From positions 1 through 62,227 of the forward strand of contig JAJDZJ010000198.1 of the NCBI GenBank assembly GCA_022824685.1: DNA of 62,227 nucleotides. The letters are read 5' to 3'. The position numbers and the translations under genes are program-made. Below the pieces are notes generated by a model. It was not told where the DNA came from. It did no database searches and saw only the letters and a list, made by a program, of their open reading frames with translations. This document shows positions 1 through 7,674 of this stretch, one piece after another; position 1 is the stretch's first letter, and each line of letters starts with the position of its first letter. The DNA is from Caldilineaceae bacterium. Lineage in GTDB: Bacteria > Chloroflexota > Anaerolineae > Caldilineales > Caldilineaceae.

Positions 1-194
1 TCTCGCCGACTGAGGGCCTGATCCGCGGCGTCTTCCCGTCGATATTCAGTAAGCGCAGGGTGATTTCCACTTATTCTCGCTTTCTTCTGGCCACAATTTC
101 AACTGAATCGGCCTACAGATTTAGATGCGATTGCCCTGCCGTTTTACCCAACCATGGCGCCATCGGGTAAACTACAGACAAGGAGCTACATTCA

Positions 195-1046
195 ATGAAG
201 AGTGCGCCTCAACTGTCTCTTGCTGTCCTTCTCGTCGCCGTTCTGCTGGCCGCCTGCCAGGCCATCCCTGCTGTGCCGGTCGGCGATTCAGTTTCCCTGG
301 CCGATGAAATCGCCGAGCGCGGAACCGTCCGCATCGGTGTGCGCAATGACAATCCCCCATTGAGCTTTGTCACGGAAGACGGTGAATGGGTCGGCTTCGA
401 CGTCGACCTCGCCCACGCAATGGCCGCGCAGTTGGGCCTGGAGCCGGATCTGATCGTCGTCGACGGCACCACCCGCATCAGTTTCCTCCAGGAAGGGCGC
501 GTCGACATCTCAATCGCCAGCATGAACCACACCCGCAAACGCGACGACGCCATCGACTTCAGCATCACCTACTTCTGGGACAATCAGTCCTTTCTCATCC
601 GGACCGGCGAATATACCTCAATCGATGAGCTGATGGGGGCAAAGGTCGCCGCCAACGCCGGCAGTTCCGCCATCCCCTCCTGGATCGCTTACAGCGAGGC
701 CCAAGGCGGCCCGGTCCCCGAGATCGTCGAATTCAGCGACAAGCTGGCCGCCATGCAGGCCCTGCGCGACGGAGCCGTCGAAGGCTACACCGAAGACAAC
801 ATCACCATGTTGGCCCTCGCAGCCGGCGACCCAGCCCTGGAACTTCTGCCCGGCGGACACAATCCCGTCCAATTCGGGATCGGCGTCCCCAACAACCAGT
901 CCGCCTGGCGCGATCAGGTCAACTACGCCCTCCAGGAACTCTGGAAGTCCGGTGTCTATCACGAAATCTACGCGCGCTGGTTCGAAGGACCTGATGCGCA
1001 AATCCAACTGCCTCTCGGCGGGCAAATGGAAATCTGGCCGGAATAG
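195..1046 (+). CDS. ABC transporter solute-binding lipoprotein, family 3 (amino-acid-like)
   Basis: Extracytoplasmic substrate-binding protein of 283 aa. Residues 17-21 (LLAAC) form a lipobox after a hydrophobic signal, so the mature protein should be lipid-anchored at Cys21. The segment GTVRIGVRNDNPPLSF followed by VGFDVDLAHAMA is the typical start of bacterial family-3 solute-binding domains, and the length fits one full domain. The start has AAGGAG about 10 bases upstream. The next gene encodes an ABC ATPase, but no permease gene is visible, so the transporter is incomplete here. The true ligand cannot be read from the sequence; the sulfur-related neighbours make a sulfur-containing amino acid or organosulfur compound a reasonable guess. 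Confidence 0.88.
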   Translation: MKSAPQLSLAVLLVAVLLAACQAIPAVPVGDSVSLADEIAERGTVRIGVRNDNPPLSFVTEDGEWVGFDVDLAHAMAAQLGLEPDLIVVDGTTRISFLQEGRVDISIASMNHTRKRDDAIDFSITYFWDNQSFLIRTGEYTSIDELMGAKVAANAGSSAIPSWIAYSEAQGGPVPEIVEFSDKLAAMQALRDGAVEGYTEDNITMLALAAGDPALELLPGGHNPVQFGIGVPNNQSAWRDQVNYALQELWKSGVYHEIYARWFEGPDAQIQLPLGGQMEIWPE

Positions 1047-1064
1047 AACGGCGCCTTCCCTCCT

Positions 1065-1116
1065 GGCCCTTCGTTTCCTGCTTCCCTCCCCGCCGGACGC
1101 AGACAAACGAAAGGCC
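1065..1116 (+). promoter_or_regulatory. Intercistronic stem-loop between binding protein and ATPase genes
   Basis: GGCCCTTCGTTT (1065-1076) pairs with AAACGAAAGGCC (1105-1116), a 12-base stem with one imperfect pair around a 28-base loop. No T-run follows, so it is more likely an mRNA-stabilising or attenuating hairpin than a strong terminator. Such a structure would favour more binding protein than ATPase. Confidence 0.45.
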
Positions 1117-1148
1117 GCGAACCGCATTCCTGTTTCGTTCGTAGAACA

Positions 1149-2192
1149 ATGACTTCTGTCTCGCTGCGCAACCTTTCCGTAACCTACGCCTCCAGTAGCC
1201 CTATACTGCAGGACGTCTCGCTGACCGTAGGACAGGGTGAGCTAATGGTCCTCTTGGGTCCATCCGGCAGCGGAAAGACCACCATCCTGCGGGCCATTGC
1301 CGGTCTGCTGAAACCAAACGAAGGCGATATCCGCTTCGACGAGCGGTCAATCCTCAACGTGCCCCCGGAACGGCGCGGCGCTGTCATGGTCTTTCAGGAG
1401 CATGCTCTCTTCCCCTTCATGGATGTCGGCGCAAATGTAGCCTTTGGTCTCAAGATGCGGCGGATGGATGCCGGAACAATACGCGCCAAGGTGGCCCAGG
1501 CCCTGGCTGCCGTTCAACTGGCCGGCTATGAGTCGCGCCGGCCCGACGAGCTTTCAGGCGGCCAGCGCCAGCGCGTCGCCCTCGCTCGCGCCCTCGTCAT
1601 CGAACCGCGCGTCCTTCTGCTGGATGAGCCTCTCAGCAGCCTGGAACCCGCCCTGCGCGAAGATCTGCGCGCCACCATCCGTACCCTCCAGCAGAAAGCC
1701 GGCATCACCATGATCTTTGTCACCCACGATCAGACCGACGCCGTGGCCGTCGCAGACCGCATCTGCCTCCTCATGCATGGCGCCGTGCGGCAGACCGGCG
1801 ATCCCCGCAGCTTCTTCGAACGCCCCGTCGACAGCGAAGTGGCCCGCTTCTTCGGCGGCATCAACTTCCTGCCCGGCATCAAACGCGGCCGCATCGTCGA
1901 AACCGATCTCGGTCCGCTCGAAGTGGATGACACCGAAAGGCCCGACGGCGACGTCCTCGTCACCATTCGCCCCGAAGCCGTCGAGGTCGGCAAAAATGGC
2001 CACAACAACCTCGTCGGCATGGTCGAGTCCTACACCTTCCAGGGGCTGGTCGCCCGCTGCGGCGCCGGCATCAGCGACACCCAACTGCAGTTGACCGTGA
2101 CACCCTACCAGCGTTTCAGTCGCGGCGAACAAATCCTCCTGCATCTGCCTCGCGAACGCATTCATCTCCTGCCCATAGAGACAGGCCAATGA
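1149..2192 (+). CDS. ABC transporter ATP-binding protein (CysA/PotA/FbpC type, with TOBE-like C-terminus)
   Basis: Nucleotide-binding subunit of 347 aa. Walker A GPSGSGKTT is at residues 37-45, the ABC signature LSGGQRQR near 135-142, Walker B LLLDEP near 156-161 and the switch histidine in VTHDQ near 191. About 110 residues after the ATPase core resemble the TOBE-type regulatory domain of importers for anions, polyamines, iron or sugars. The stop overlaps the start of the next gene (ATGA), so the DoxX gene is translationally coupled. Pairing a family-3 binding protein with a TOBE-type ATPase is unusual, because amino-acid importers normally use shorter ATPases without TOBE. The ribosome binding site is weak. 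Confidence 0.9.
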   Translation: MTSVSLRNLSVTYASSSPILQDVSLTVGQGELMVLLGPSGSGKTTILRAIAGLLKPNEGDIRFDERSILNVPPERRGAVMVFQEHALFPFMDVGANVAFGLKMRRMDAGTIRAKVAQALAAVQLAGYESRRPDELSGGQRQRVALARALVIEPRVLLLDEPLSSLEPALREDLRATIRTLQQKAGITMIFVTHDQTDAVAVADRICLLMHGAVRQTGDPRSFFERPVDSEVARFFGGINFLPGIKRGRIVETDLGPLEVDDTERPDGDVLVTIRPEAVEVGKNGHNNLVGMVESYTFQGLVARCGAGISDTQLQLTVTPYQRFSRGEQILLHLPRERIHLLPIETGQ

Positions 2193-2641
2193 GCATACGA
2201 GCGCCCCTGTGGCCCATCGCCGCTGCCCGCGCCATCATCGGCGTGCTATGGCTCTTCTCTCTGCGCTGGAAGCTGCCGCCTGATTTCATGCCCGCAGAGG
2301 GCCGCGGCCTGATGGATTGGCTGGAGTTGGAAGCGGCCCATGCCGCCTTCCCCCTCTACGGCCTTTTCGTCGAGCAAGTCGTACTGCCCAACTTTACACT
2401 TTTCGCCTGGCTGATCTTCCTCACGGAGTTAGTCGTTGGCCTCAGCCTGCTCACCGGCGCATTCACCCGCTTCGGCGCGCTGCTCGGCTTGGGCCTCTCC
2501 CTGAACCTTGGCATCGGCCTCCTGGAAGTGCCCGGCGAATGGCCATGGAGTTACGCCATGCTTGCCATGTGGCACGGCGTATTCCTCGTCACCGGCGCCG
2601 GTCGCGTCTGGGGTCTGGATGGGCTGGGGAGACAAAACTAA
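2189..2641 (+). CDS. DoxX-family membrane protein (first copy)
   Basis: A 150-aa protein with about four hydrophobic segments, of the DoxX/DoxD family. Members include the DoxD subunit of archaeal thiosulfate:quinone oxidoreductase, although many bacterial homologues have no proven function. Conserved-looking parts are the ELVVGLSLLTGAFTRFGALLG stretch in the middle and the C-terminal GRVWGLDGL. The start overlaps the ATPase stop by four bases. It lies just before a thiosulfate-type transporter gene with a second DoxX gene beyond that, so a role in passing electrons from imported reduced sulfur to quinone is plausible but inferred. Confidence 0.78.
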   Translation: MSIRAPLWPIAAARAIIGVLWLFSLRWKLPPDFMPAEGRGLMDWLELEAAHAAFPLYGLFVEQVVLPNFTLFAWLIFLTELVVGLSLLTGAFTRFGALLGLGLSLNLGIGLLEVPGEWPWSYAMLAMWHGVFLVTGAGRVWGLDGLGRQN

Positions 2642-2768
2642 GGGCCATTGCCATTCCATTCAAACGCCGCCCCCTTCCTGCCGGAAGAGAACGATTCGCC
2701 ACAGGATTTCAGTTGGCCGCCAGCGGCAACCGGCCGCAAACTGAAAACCGCACTCGGAATGCAGTCGT

Positions 2769-3800
2769 ATGACCATCCTGCTGGCTCTTGCCGCCGGTCT
2801 GACGCTCGGTTATCTCCTCGAAAGAGGCGATTTCTGCTTCCATAGCGCCTTGCGCGGCCTCTTCCGACGCCCAAGTCAACTGAACTTGACGCGCGCCTAT
2901 CTGTTGTCCATGCTGATCGCCGTGCCTCTCGTCCAGGGCATGATCGCCCTCGGCTGGATCACGCCTTGGGTTGCGCCATGGGCCTGGCAGGCAAATCTAT
3001 TCGGCGGCCTCATCTTCGGCGTCGGCATGGTCGTCGCCGCTACCTGCGTCACCGGCATCTTCTATAAACTCGGCCACGGCATGCTCGGCACGCTCGTCGC
3101 GCTGGCAACCTGGGCCATCGGCGATCTGCTCGCCTGGCTCGGGCCGCTCAGCCCGCTGCGCTCCGCATTGAACAGCAGCCCCGTCGCGGCAAATGGCGAG
3201 CCAGCTACGCTACTCAATCTGTTTGGCTCCCCTTTGGGGATCGGCATCCTGATCCTGCTGCTCGCCGCCGCCGCCGCCTTCCTCTGGCGCAGTCCCCGTC
3301 CCAGCCAGGGCGAATACTGGTCATGGCTGCCGCTCGGCATTTCCGTAGGTCTGTTCACCAGCCTGGCCTGGCTGCTCGCCCGCGCCGCCGGCGCAAACTA
3401 TACCTTCGGCACATCACGCGTCCCCGCCGCGCTGTATGAGTCGCTGCTCGACGGAGCCGCAACCGGGAACCTGTGGATCCCTGTCGCGCTGATCGCTCTG
3501 CTGCCCGGCGCCTTCATCGCCGCCCGCCGCGCCGGCACATTCTGGGCCAGGGGAGAAACGCCCGCCCGCTACACCCAACTTGCCGCCGGCGGTCTGCTCA
3601 TGGGCATCGGCGCCGGCATCTCCGGCGGCTGCAACCTGGGCCACTCACTGGTAGGCGTCCCCCTCCTCAGCCTCGGCAGCATCACCACCACCCTGGCCAT
3701 GCTGATCGGCGTCTTCCTGGCCGACCGCGTCGTGGAAATCTTGCGGAGCTCGCTGCCGAATCTGAATCGATCAACCCCCACCATTACAACCTCGGGCTGA
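2769..3800 (+). CDS. YeeE/YedE family membrane transporter, TsuA-like (thiosulfate uptake)
   Basis: Integral membrane protein of 343 aa with many hydrophobic segments. It carries the three cysteine motifs typical of YeeE/YedE (TsuA) proteins: RGDFCFHSA near the N-terminus, AATCVTGIFYKLGHG near residue 100 and SGGCNLGHSLVGVPLLSLGS near residue 285. In characterised TsuA the conserved cysteines line the path and relay thiosulfate by S-S-H contacts. All three are kept, so the protein is probably an active sulfur-compound channel or transporter. Flanking DoxX genes support reduced-sulfur metabolism. The C-terminal residues are polar and add no recognised domain. Confidence 0.85.
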   Translation: MTILLALAAGLTLGYLLERGDFCFHSALRGLFRRPSQLNLTRAYLLSMLIAVPLVQGMIALGWITPWVAPWAWQANLFGGLIFGVGMVVAATCVTGIFYKLGHGMLGTLVALATWAIGDLLAWLGPLSPLRSALNSSPVAANGEPATLLNLFGSPLGIGILILLLAAAAAFLWRSPRPSQGEYWSWLPLGISVGLFTSLAWLLARAAGANYTFGTSRVPAALYESLLDGAATGNLWIPVALIALLPGAFIAARRAGTFWARGETPARYTQLAAGGLLMGIGAGISGGCNLGHSLVGVPLLSLGSITTTLAMLIGVFLADRVVEILRSSLPNLNRSTPTITTSG

Positions 3801-3841
3801 CTACTGCCATACCGACACAGAATTGCAACAGGAGCACTGAA

Positions 3842-4327
3842 ATGGAAAAGGCACAGAATACAGCGCAACAGGCAGTCGCCATCCTGCGCATAACGCTAGG
3901 CGTCATACTTGTCGCCACCTGGTACAAAAACCTGCAAGATGGAATCTACACAGCCGATGGCATCGTCGGCCTCTTTAACTATCTCTTCAACGACAACGGC
4001 GGCGGCCCCGCCTTCTATCAAGCGATCATCAGCGCCACAATCCTCCAGGCGCCCGGCCTGTTCGCCGTCTTCCAACTGGTCGGCGAGTTGTTGATGGGGC
4101 TCGGGCTGCTGGTCGGCCTCTTCACCCCTCTGGCCGCCGTCGGCGCCGCCCTCTTCTTCTTCAACCTGTTCCTGGCTTACCTCGGCGGCAACGAGTGGAT
4201 CTGGACCTACGTGTTGCTCACCGTTTCTGCCCTGGTCGTCGGACTCGCTCAGTCCGGCCGCGCCTGGGGTTTGGATAGCCTGCTACTGCGCCGGTTGGGA
4301 GAACCGCCCGGCGGCCCCATTTGGTAA
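3842..4327 (+). CDS. DoxX-family membrane protein (second copy)
   Basis: A 161-aa four-helix membrane protein of the DoxX family. The ATG at 3842 is chosen because GGAG lies just upstream and the homologous region starts there (EKAQNTAQQAVAILRITLG); the same frame is open further upstream but that part overlaps the transporter gene. The C-terminus GRAWGLDSLL matches the GRVWGLDGL end of the first DoxX protein, so the two are paralogues flanking the TsuA-like gene. A role in a membrane sulfur/quinone redox step is inferred from the context only. Confidence 0.8.
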   Translation: MEKAQNTAQQAVAILRITLGVILVATWYKNLQDGIYTADGIVGLFNYLFNDNGGGPAFYQAIISATILQAPGLFAVFQLVGELLMGLGLLVGLFTPLAAVGAALFFFNLFLAYLGGNEWIWTYVLLTVSALVVGLAQSGRAWGLDSLLLRRLGEPPGGPIW

Positions 4328-4524
4328 TGCATCAAGGTTTTCCGCCCGGAACCCCCATCGTTTCTCCCATCTTCCGGAGGGGCGCCAGCGGTACCTGGAA
4401 ACGCGAGTTGCGGGCGCAAACCGCTTGAATATTTGAAATCAACTGATCCCGGCTCTCACGGACTGCCCCCCAGGAGAGTTGACTTGGCAACCTGAGACCG
4501 GATACCGAGAGCTGAGATCTCCGC

Positions 4525-6003
4525 ATGACGGTTCTGAAACTAATCTACATCATCGGCGCTTCGCTGCTGGCCGTCTACGGCCTGCAAGCGCTCCTCCTGA
4601 CCCTGATCGCCCGGCGAACGCTGTTCGACGAAGCCCCAACATCGTCCCCCGCCCCTAATGCGTTTCCCTCCATTACCGTCCAGCTCCCCGTCTTCAATGA
4701 ACGCCACGTCGTGCGCCGCCTCATCGACGCCGTCGCCGCCTTTGACTGGCCTGCGGACCGGCTCCAGATTCAGGTCCTGGACGACTCCACCGACGACACG
4801 AGCCAGATTATCGCAAATAGCGTCGCCTCCCACCGCGGCAATGGCATCGACATCACGCAGTGCCGCCGCACCGACCGCAAAGGCTACAAAGCCGGCGCCC
4901 TCCGCGAAGGGCTTGACGAAGCCCGCGGCGAGTTCATCGCAATCTTTGACGCCGATTTCGTGCCCTCTCCCGACTTCCTCCAGCGCACCATCCACGCCTT
5001 CGACGACCCTTCGGTCGGTTGCGTCCAGGCCCGCTGGGGTCACCTGAACGCCAACGTCTCCCGCTTGACTCTCGCTCAGTCCCTCGGCATCGACGGCCAC
5101 TTCATCGTCGAACAGAAGGCCCGCAATGATCTCGGCGCCCTCCTCAACTTCAACGGCACCGCCGGACTCTGGCGGCGCTCCTGTATGGACGAGGCCGGCG
5201 GCTGGCAGGAGGACACCCTCACTGAAGACCTTGACCTCAGCTACAGGGCCCAGCTGCGCGGCTGGCGCGTCGCCTATCTGCCCGAAGTGACTGTGCCCGC
5301 AGAGATCCCCGTCTCCGTCGACGCCTTCAAACGACAACAGTTCCGCTGGGCCAAGGGCAGTATACAAACCGCCAAAAAACTGTTCATGGCCGTCCTCGGC
5401 TCCTCCCAACCTCTCTGGCGCAAGGCCCTCGGCATCGCCCATCTGACGGGCTACGCCGTCCACCCGCTGATGCTGATCAACCTGCTATTCCTGTTGCCCG
5501 TGATGTCCTCCTTCAGCCCTGCGCTTCAATTCGCATCCCTCCTTTCTCTCTCCGCCATCGGCCCGCCTCTGATGTACTGGACCGCCATGCAGAGCCAGGG
5601 CATTCCCGTCCGGATCCGCGTTCGGCGCCTCATCGTGCTGCTCGGCCTGGGAACCGGTCTCTCCGTCAACAACAGCCGCGCCGTTTTCGAGGCCGTTCTC
5701 GGCGTTCGCAGCGCCTTCAAACGCACCCCGAAATTCGCCGTCACCCGCGCCGGCAAAGACTGGCACACCAGCGCATACGCCCTGCCCAGCGACCCCACCG
5801 TCTGGGCCGAAATGATTCTCGCCATCTACGCCAACGCGCTGCTGGTGTACAGCCTCTTCAATGGCTTCTGGTGGCTTTTCCCCTGGCTCTCCCTCTACGC
5901 CTGCGGCTATACCTATATCTCCTACCTTTCCATTCGCCAGGCCTGGGAAAGACGCGGCGCGCTGCGCCACGGTCTGCCCGCCGTGCAGGAGGCGGGAGAT
6001 TGA
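4525..6003 (+). CDS. Processive family 2 glycosyltransferase, cellulose synthase-like
   Basis: Membrane glycosyltransferase of 492 aa. The GT2 signature is complete: DDS at 86-88, DAD at 142-144, TED at 233-235 and QQFRW at 271-275, the last being typical of processive enzymes that make beta-linked polysaccharide. One membrane segment precedes the catalytic domain and several follow it (about 305-375 and 425-470). No PilZ domain or BcsB/C partner is seen, so this is closer to the CESA-like glucomannan/mannan synthase type than to a full bacterial cellulose operon. It heads a run of glycan genes and overlaps the next start. Confidence 0.88.
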   Translation: MTVLKLIYIIGASLLAVYGLQALLLTLIARRTLFDEAPTSSPAPNAFPSITVQLPVFNERHVVRRLIDAVAAFDWPADRLQIQVLDDSTDDTSQIIANSVASHRGNGIDITQCRRTDRKGYKAGALREGLDEARGEFIAIFDADFVPSPDFLQRTIHAFDDPSVGCVQARWGHLNANVSRLTLAQSLGIDGHFIVEQKARNDLGALLNFNGTAGLWRRSCMDEAGGWQEDTLTEDLDLSYRAQLRGWRVAYLPEVTVPAEIPVSVDAFKRQQFRWAKGSIQTAKKLFMAVLGSSQPLWRKALGIAHLTGYAVHPLMLINLLFLLPVMSSFSPALQFASLLSLSAIGPPLMYWTAMQSQGIPVRIRVRRLIVLLGLGTGLSVNNSRAVFEAVLGVRSAFKRTPKFAVTRAGKDWHTSAYALPSDPTVWAEMILAIYANALLVYSLFNGFWWLFPWLSLYACGYTYISYLSIRQAWERRGALRHGLPAVQEAGD

Positions 6004-6938
6004 CCGCTCAAAACGAAGAGACAGCGCAAATCAGCAGTGGCGGGCAGTCCTTGCCCCATGCAACGGCCCTGCCCGGGAACAGCCCCCTCCTTCGGCCCTC
6101 CATCCCATCCCAGGATGAACATCCCTCCCGCCGCGCCCTCCTTGTCATGGCCAGACAACCCATCGCCGGCAATGCCAAGACCCGCCTCGTCCCGCCCCTC
6201 ACCAGCGCCGCCGCCGCCTCCCTCTACCACTGCTTTCTGCAGGATATCCTCGCAACCGTGCGCGCCGCCGCCCGCGACGTACCCTTCACCCCGGTCATTG
6301 CCTACACACCGGCCGCGGCGCAAGATTTCTTCCGCCGGCTCGCACCCGATTTCTGGCTGATCAACCAGCAGAGCCCCGCTCGAGCAACCGCCCCCGATCC
6401 GCCTGCAGCCGGTCCGCCGCCAGCGCCGAACCCGCGGCCCGCCCCTGCCGCGCCGCAACCTGAGCTGCAGCCTGAGCCGCCCGCTCAACAGCCGGAACGG
6501 TTGGCCGACCGCCTCCAATTCGTCCTCTCCGCTGCCCTGGAACAAGGCTTTCGCCAGGTCGCCGCCATCAACAGCGACAGCCCCACCTTGCCGTCCCACC
6601 TGCTCCGCTCCGCCTTTCACCGTCTGGACGACCCCCGGATTGATGCCGTCTTTGGGCCCTGCGCCGACGGCGGCTACTACCTCATCGGCGTCAAAATGCC
6701 CCCCGGACGTCTCGTTACAGACGTACAAATGTCCACCCCAACCGTCCTGCGCGATACACTTGCCATCGCCGCCGAAGAAGGCATCCGTGTCGACCTCCTG
6801 CCCGAGTGGTACGATGTCGACAGCGCCCACGATCTCGACCGCCTGACAGCCGAACTGGCCTCACATCCGGAATGCGCCCCCGCCGCGAGTGGTTTTCTAA
6901 AAAGTACATGGCCGTCGATGTCATCATCCCAGCCCTGA
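6000..6938 (+). CDS. TIGR04282-type (DUF2064) nucleotide-sugar-transferase-like protein with proline-rich insert
   Basis: A 312-aa protein of the family called rSAM/selenodomain-associated transferase 1. The hallmark ARQPIAGNAKTRL lies at about residues 51-63, and GPCADGGYYLIGVK with the downstream DVDSAHDLDRL completes the fold. The TTG at 6000 is chosen because AGGAGG sits nine bases upstream and it overlaps the previous stop; this leaves about 45 poorly conserved residues before the core, and an ATG at 6148 is the alternative. Residues about 125-170 are a Pro/Ala/Gln-rich linker not expected inside this domain. The exact substrate is unknown; family members resemble nucleotidyl- or glycosyltransferases. 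Confidence 0.78.
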   Translation: MTAQNEETAQISSGGQSLPHATALPGNSPLLRPSIPSQDEHPSRRALLVMARQPIAGNAKTRLVPPLTSAAAASLYHCFLQDILATVRAAARDVPFTPVIAYTPAAAQDFFRRLAPDFWLINQQSPARATAPDPPAAGPPPAPNPRPAPAAPQPELQPEPPAQQPERLADRLQFVLSAALEQGFRQVAAINSDSPTLPSHLLRSAFHRLDDPRIDAVFGPCADGGYYLIGVKMPPGRLVTDVQMSTPTVLRDTLAIAAEEGIRVDLLPEWYDVDSAHDLDRLTAELASHPECAPAASGFLKSTWPSMSSSQP

Positions 6939-7591
6939 ACGAGGCCGGCAACATCGCCCAACTCGTGCGCGAGTCCGCAGCGCAGCCGGTCGCCCGCGTC
7001 ATCGTCACCGATAACGGCTCCACCGACGGCACCGGAACCCTCGCCGCTGAGGCCGGCGCGCACGTGGTCGTCGAGCCCCGCCCCGGCTACGGTTACGCCT
7101 GCGCCGCCGGCGCCGCCGCCGCAAGCGCCGACATCCTCCTCTTCCTCGACGGCGACTTCAGCTCCCTTCCAGCCGAAATGCCCCGCCTCATCAACCCGCT
7201 TCAACAGGGGCGGGCCGACCTGGTTCTCGGCTCGCGGGTGCTTGGCGAAATCCTGCCCGGCGCAATGCCGCCCCACCAGCGCTTCGGAAACTGGCTCACC
7301 TCCGCTCTCATGCGCTCTCTCTACCGCGTCCCCGTCACCGACCTCGGCCCCTACCGTGCCATCCGCCGCGACCTCCTGCTGAAACTGCGCATGCAGGAGA
7401 TGACCTTCGGCTGGCCAACCGAAATGATGGTAAAATGCGCCAGGTTGGGCGTGCCCATTCTCGAAGTGCCCGTCAGCTTCGCGCCCCGCCGCGCCGGCCA
7501 GTCCAAAGTCAGCGGCACCCTCCGCGGCTCCTTCCTTGCCGCCTACTACATTCTCGGCGTCACCCTGCGCTACGCCTTCACCAACCAGTAG
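6908..7591 (+). CDS. Family 2 glycosyltransferase (DPM/TIGR04283-like)
   Basis: GT-A fold transferase of about 227 aa beginning AVDVIIPALNEAGNIAQLV, with TDNGSTDGT (nucleotide-binding Asp) and FLDGDFSSLP (the DxD metal site), then a C-terminal hydrophobic stretch. No long membrane tail is present, so it is probably a peripheral enzyme that loads a polyprenyl phosphate. An in-frame ATG at 6872 would add twelve basic residues. The gene overlaps the preceding TIGR04282 gene by 31 bases in another frame; the two families often occur together, as they do here. Confidence 0.82.
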   Translation: MAVDVIIPALNEAGNIAQLVRESAAQPVARVIVTDNGSTDGTGTLAAEAGAHVVVEPRPGYGYACAAGAAAASADILLFLDGDFSSLPAEMPRLINPLQQGRADLVLGSRVLGEILPGAMPPHQRFGNWLTSALMRSLYRVPVTDLGPYRAIRRDLLLKLRMQEMTFGWPTEMMVKCARLGVPILEVPVSFAPRRAGQSKVSGTLRGSFLAAYYILGVTLRYAFTNQ

Positions 7592-7641
7592 ACGCCTGCC
7601 CATAGAAGAACCGTTTCTCACACCCCACCGGCCACCAGCTT

Positions 7642-7669
7642 ACCACTGACCTCTGACCCCTGACCACTG
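7642..7669 (+). repeat. Degenerate ACTGACC heptamer repeat, copy 1
   Basis: Four heptamer-spaced units of NNCTGAC run up to just before the ATG of the EamA gene, where a Shine-Dalgarno sequence would be expected but is not seen. The same unit recurs at 10678-10705 and 26313-26330. Confidence 0.7.
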
Positions 7670-7674
7670 CCCCT

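Noticed and set aside
1-194. Partial coding region at the left edge
   Set aside because: One frame is open from about 3 to 170 but its translation has no protein-like pattern, so nothing is claimed.
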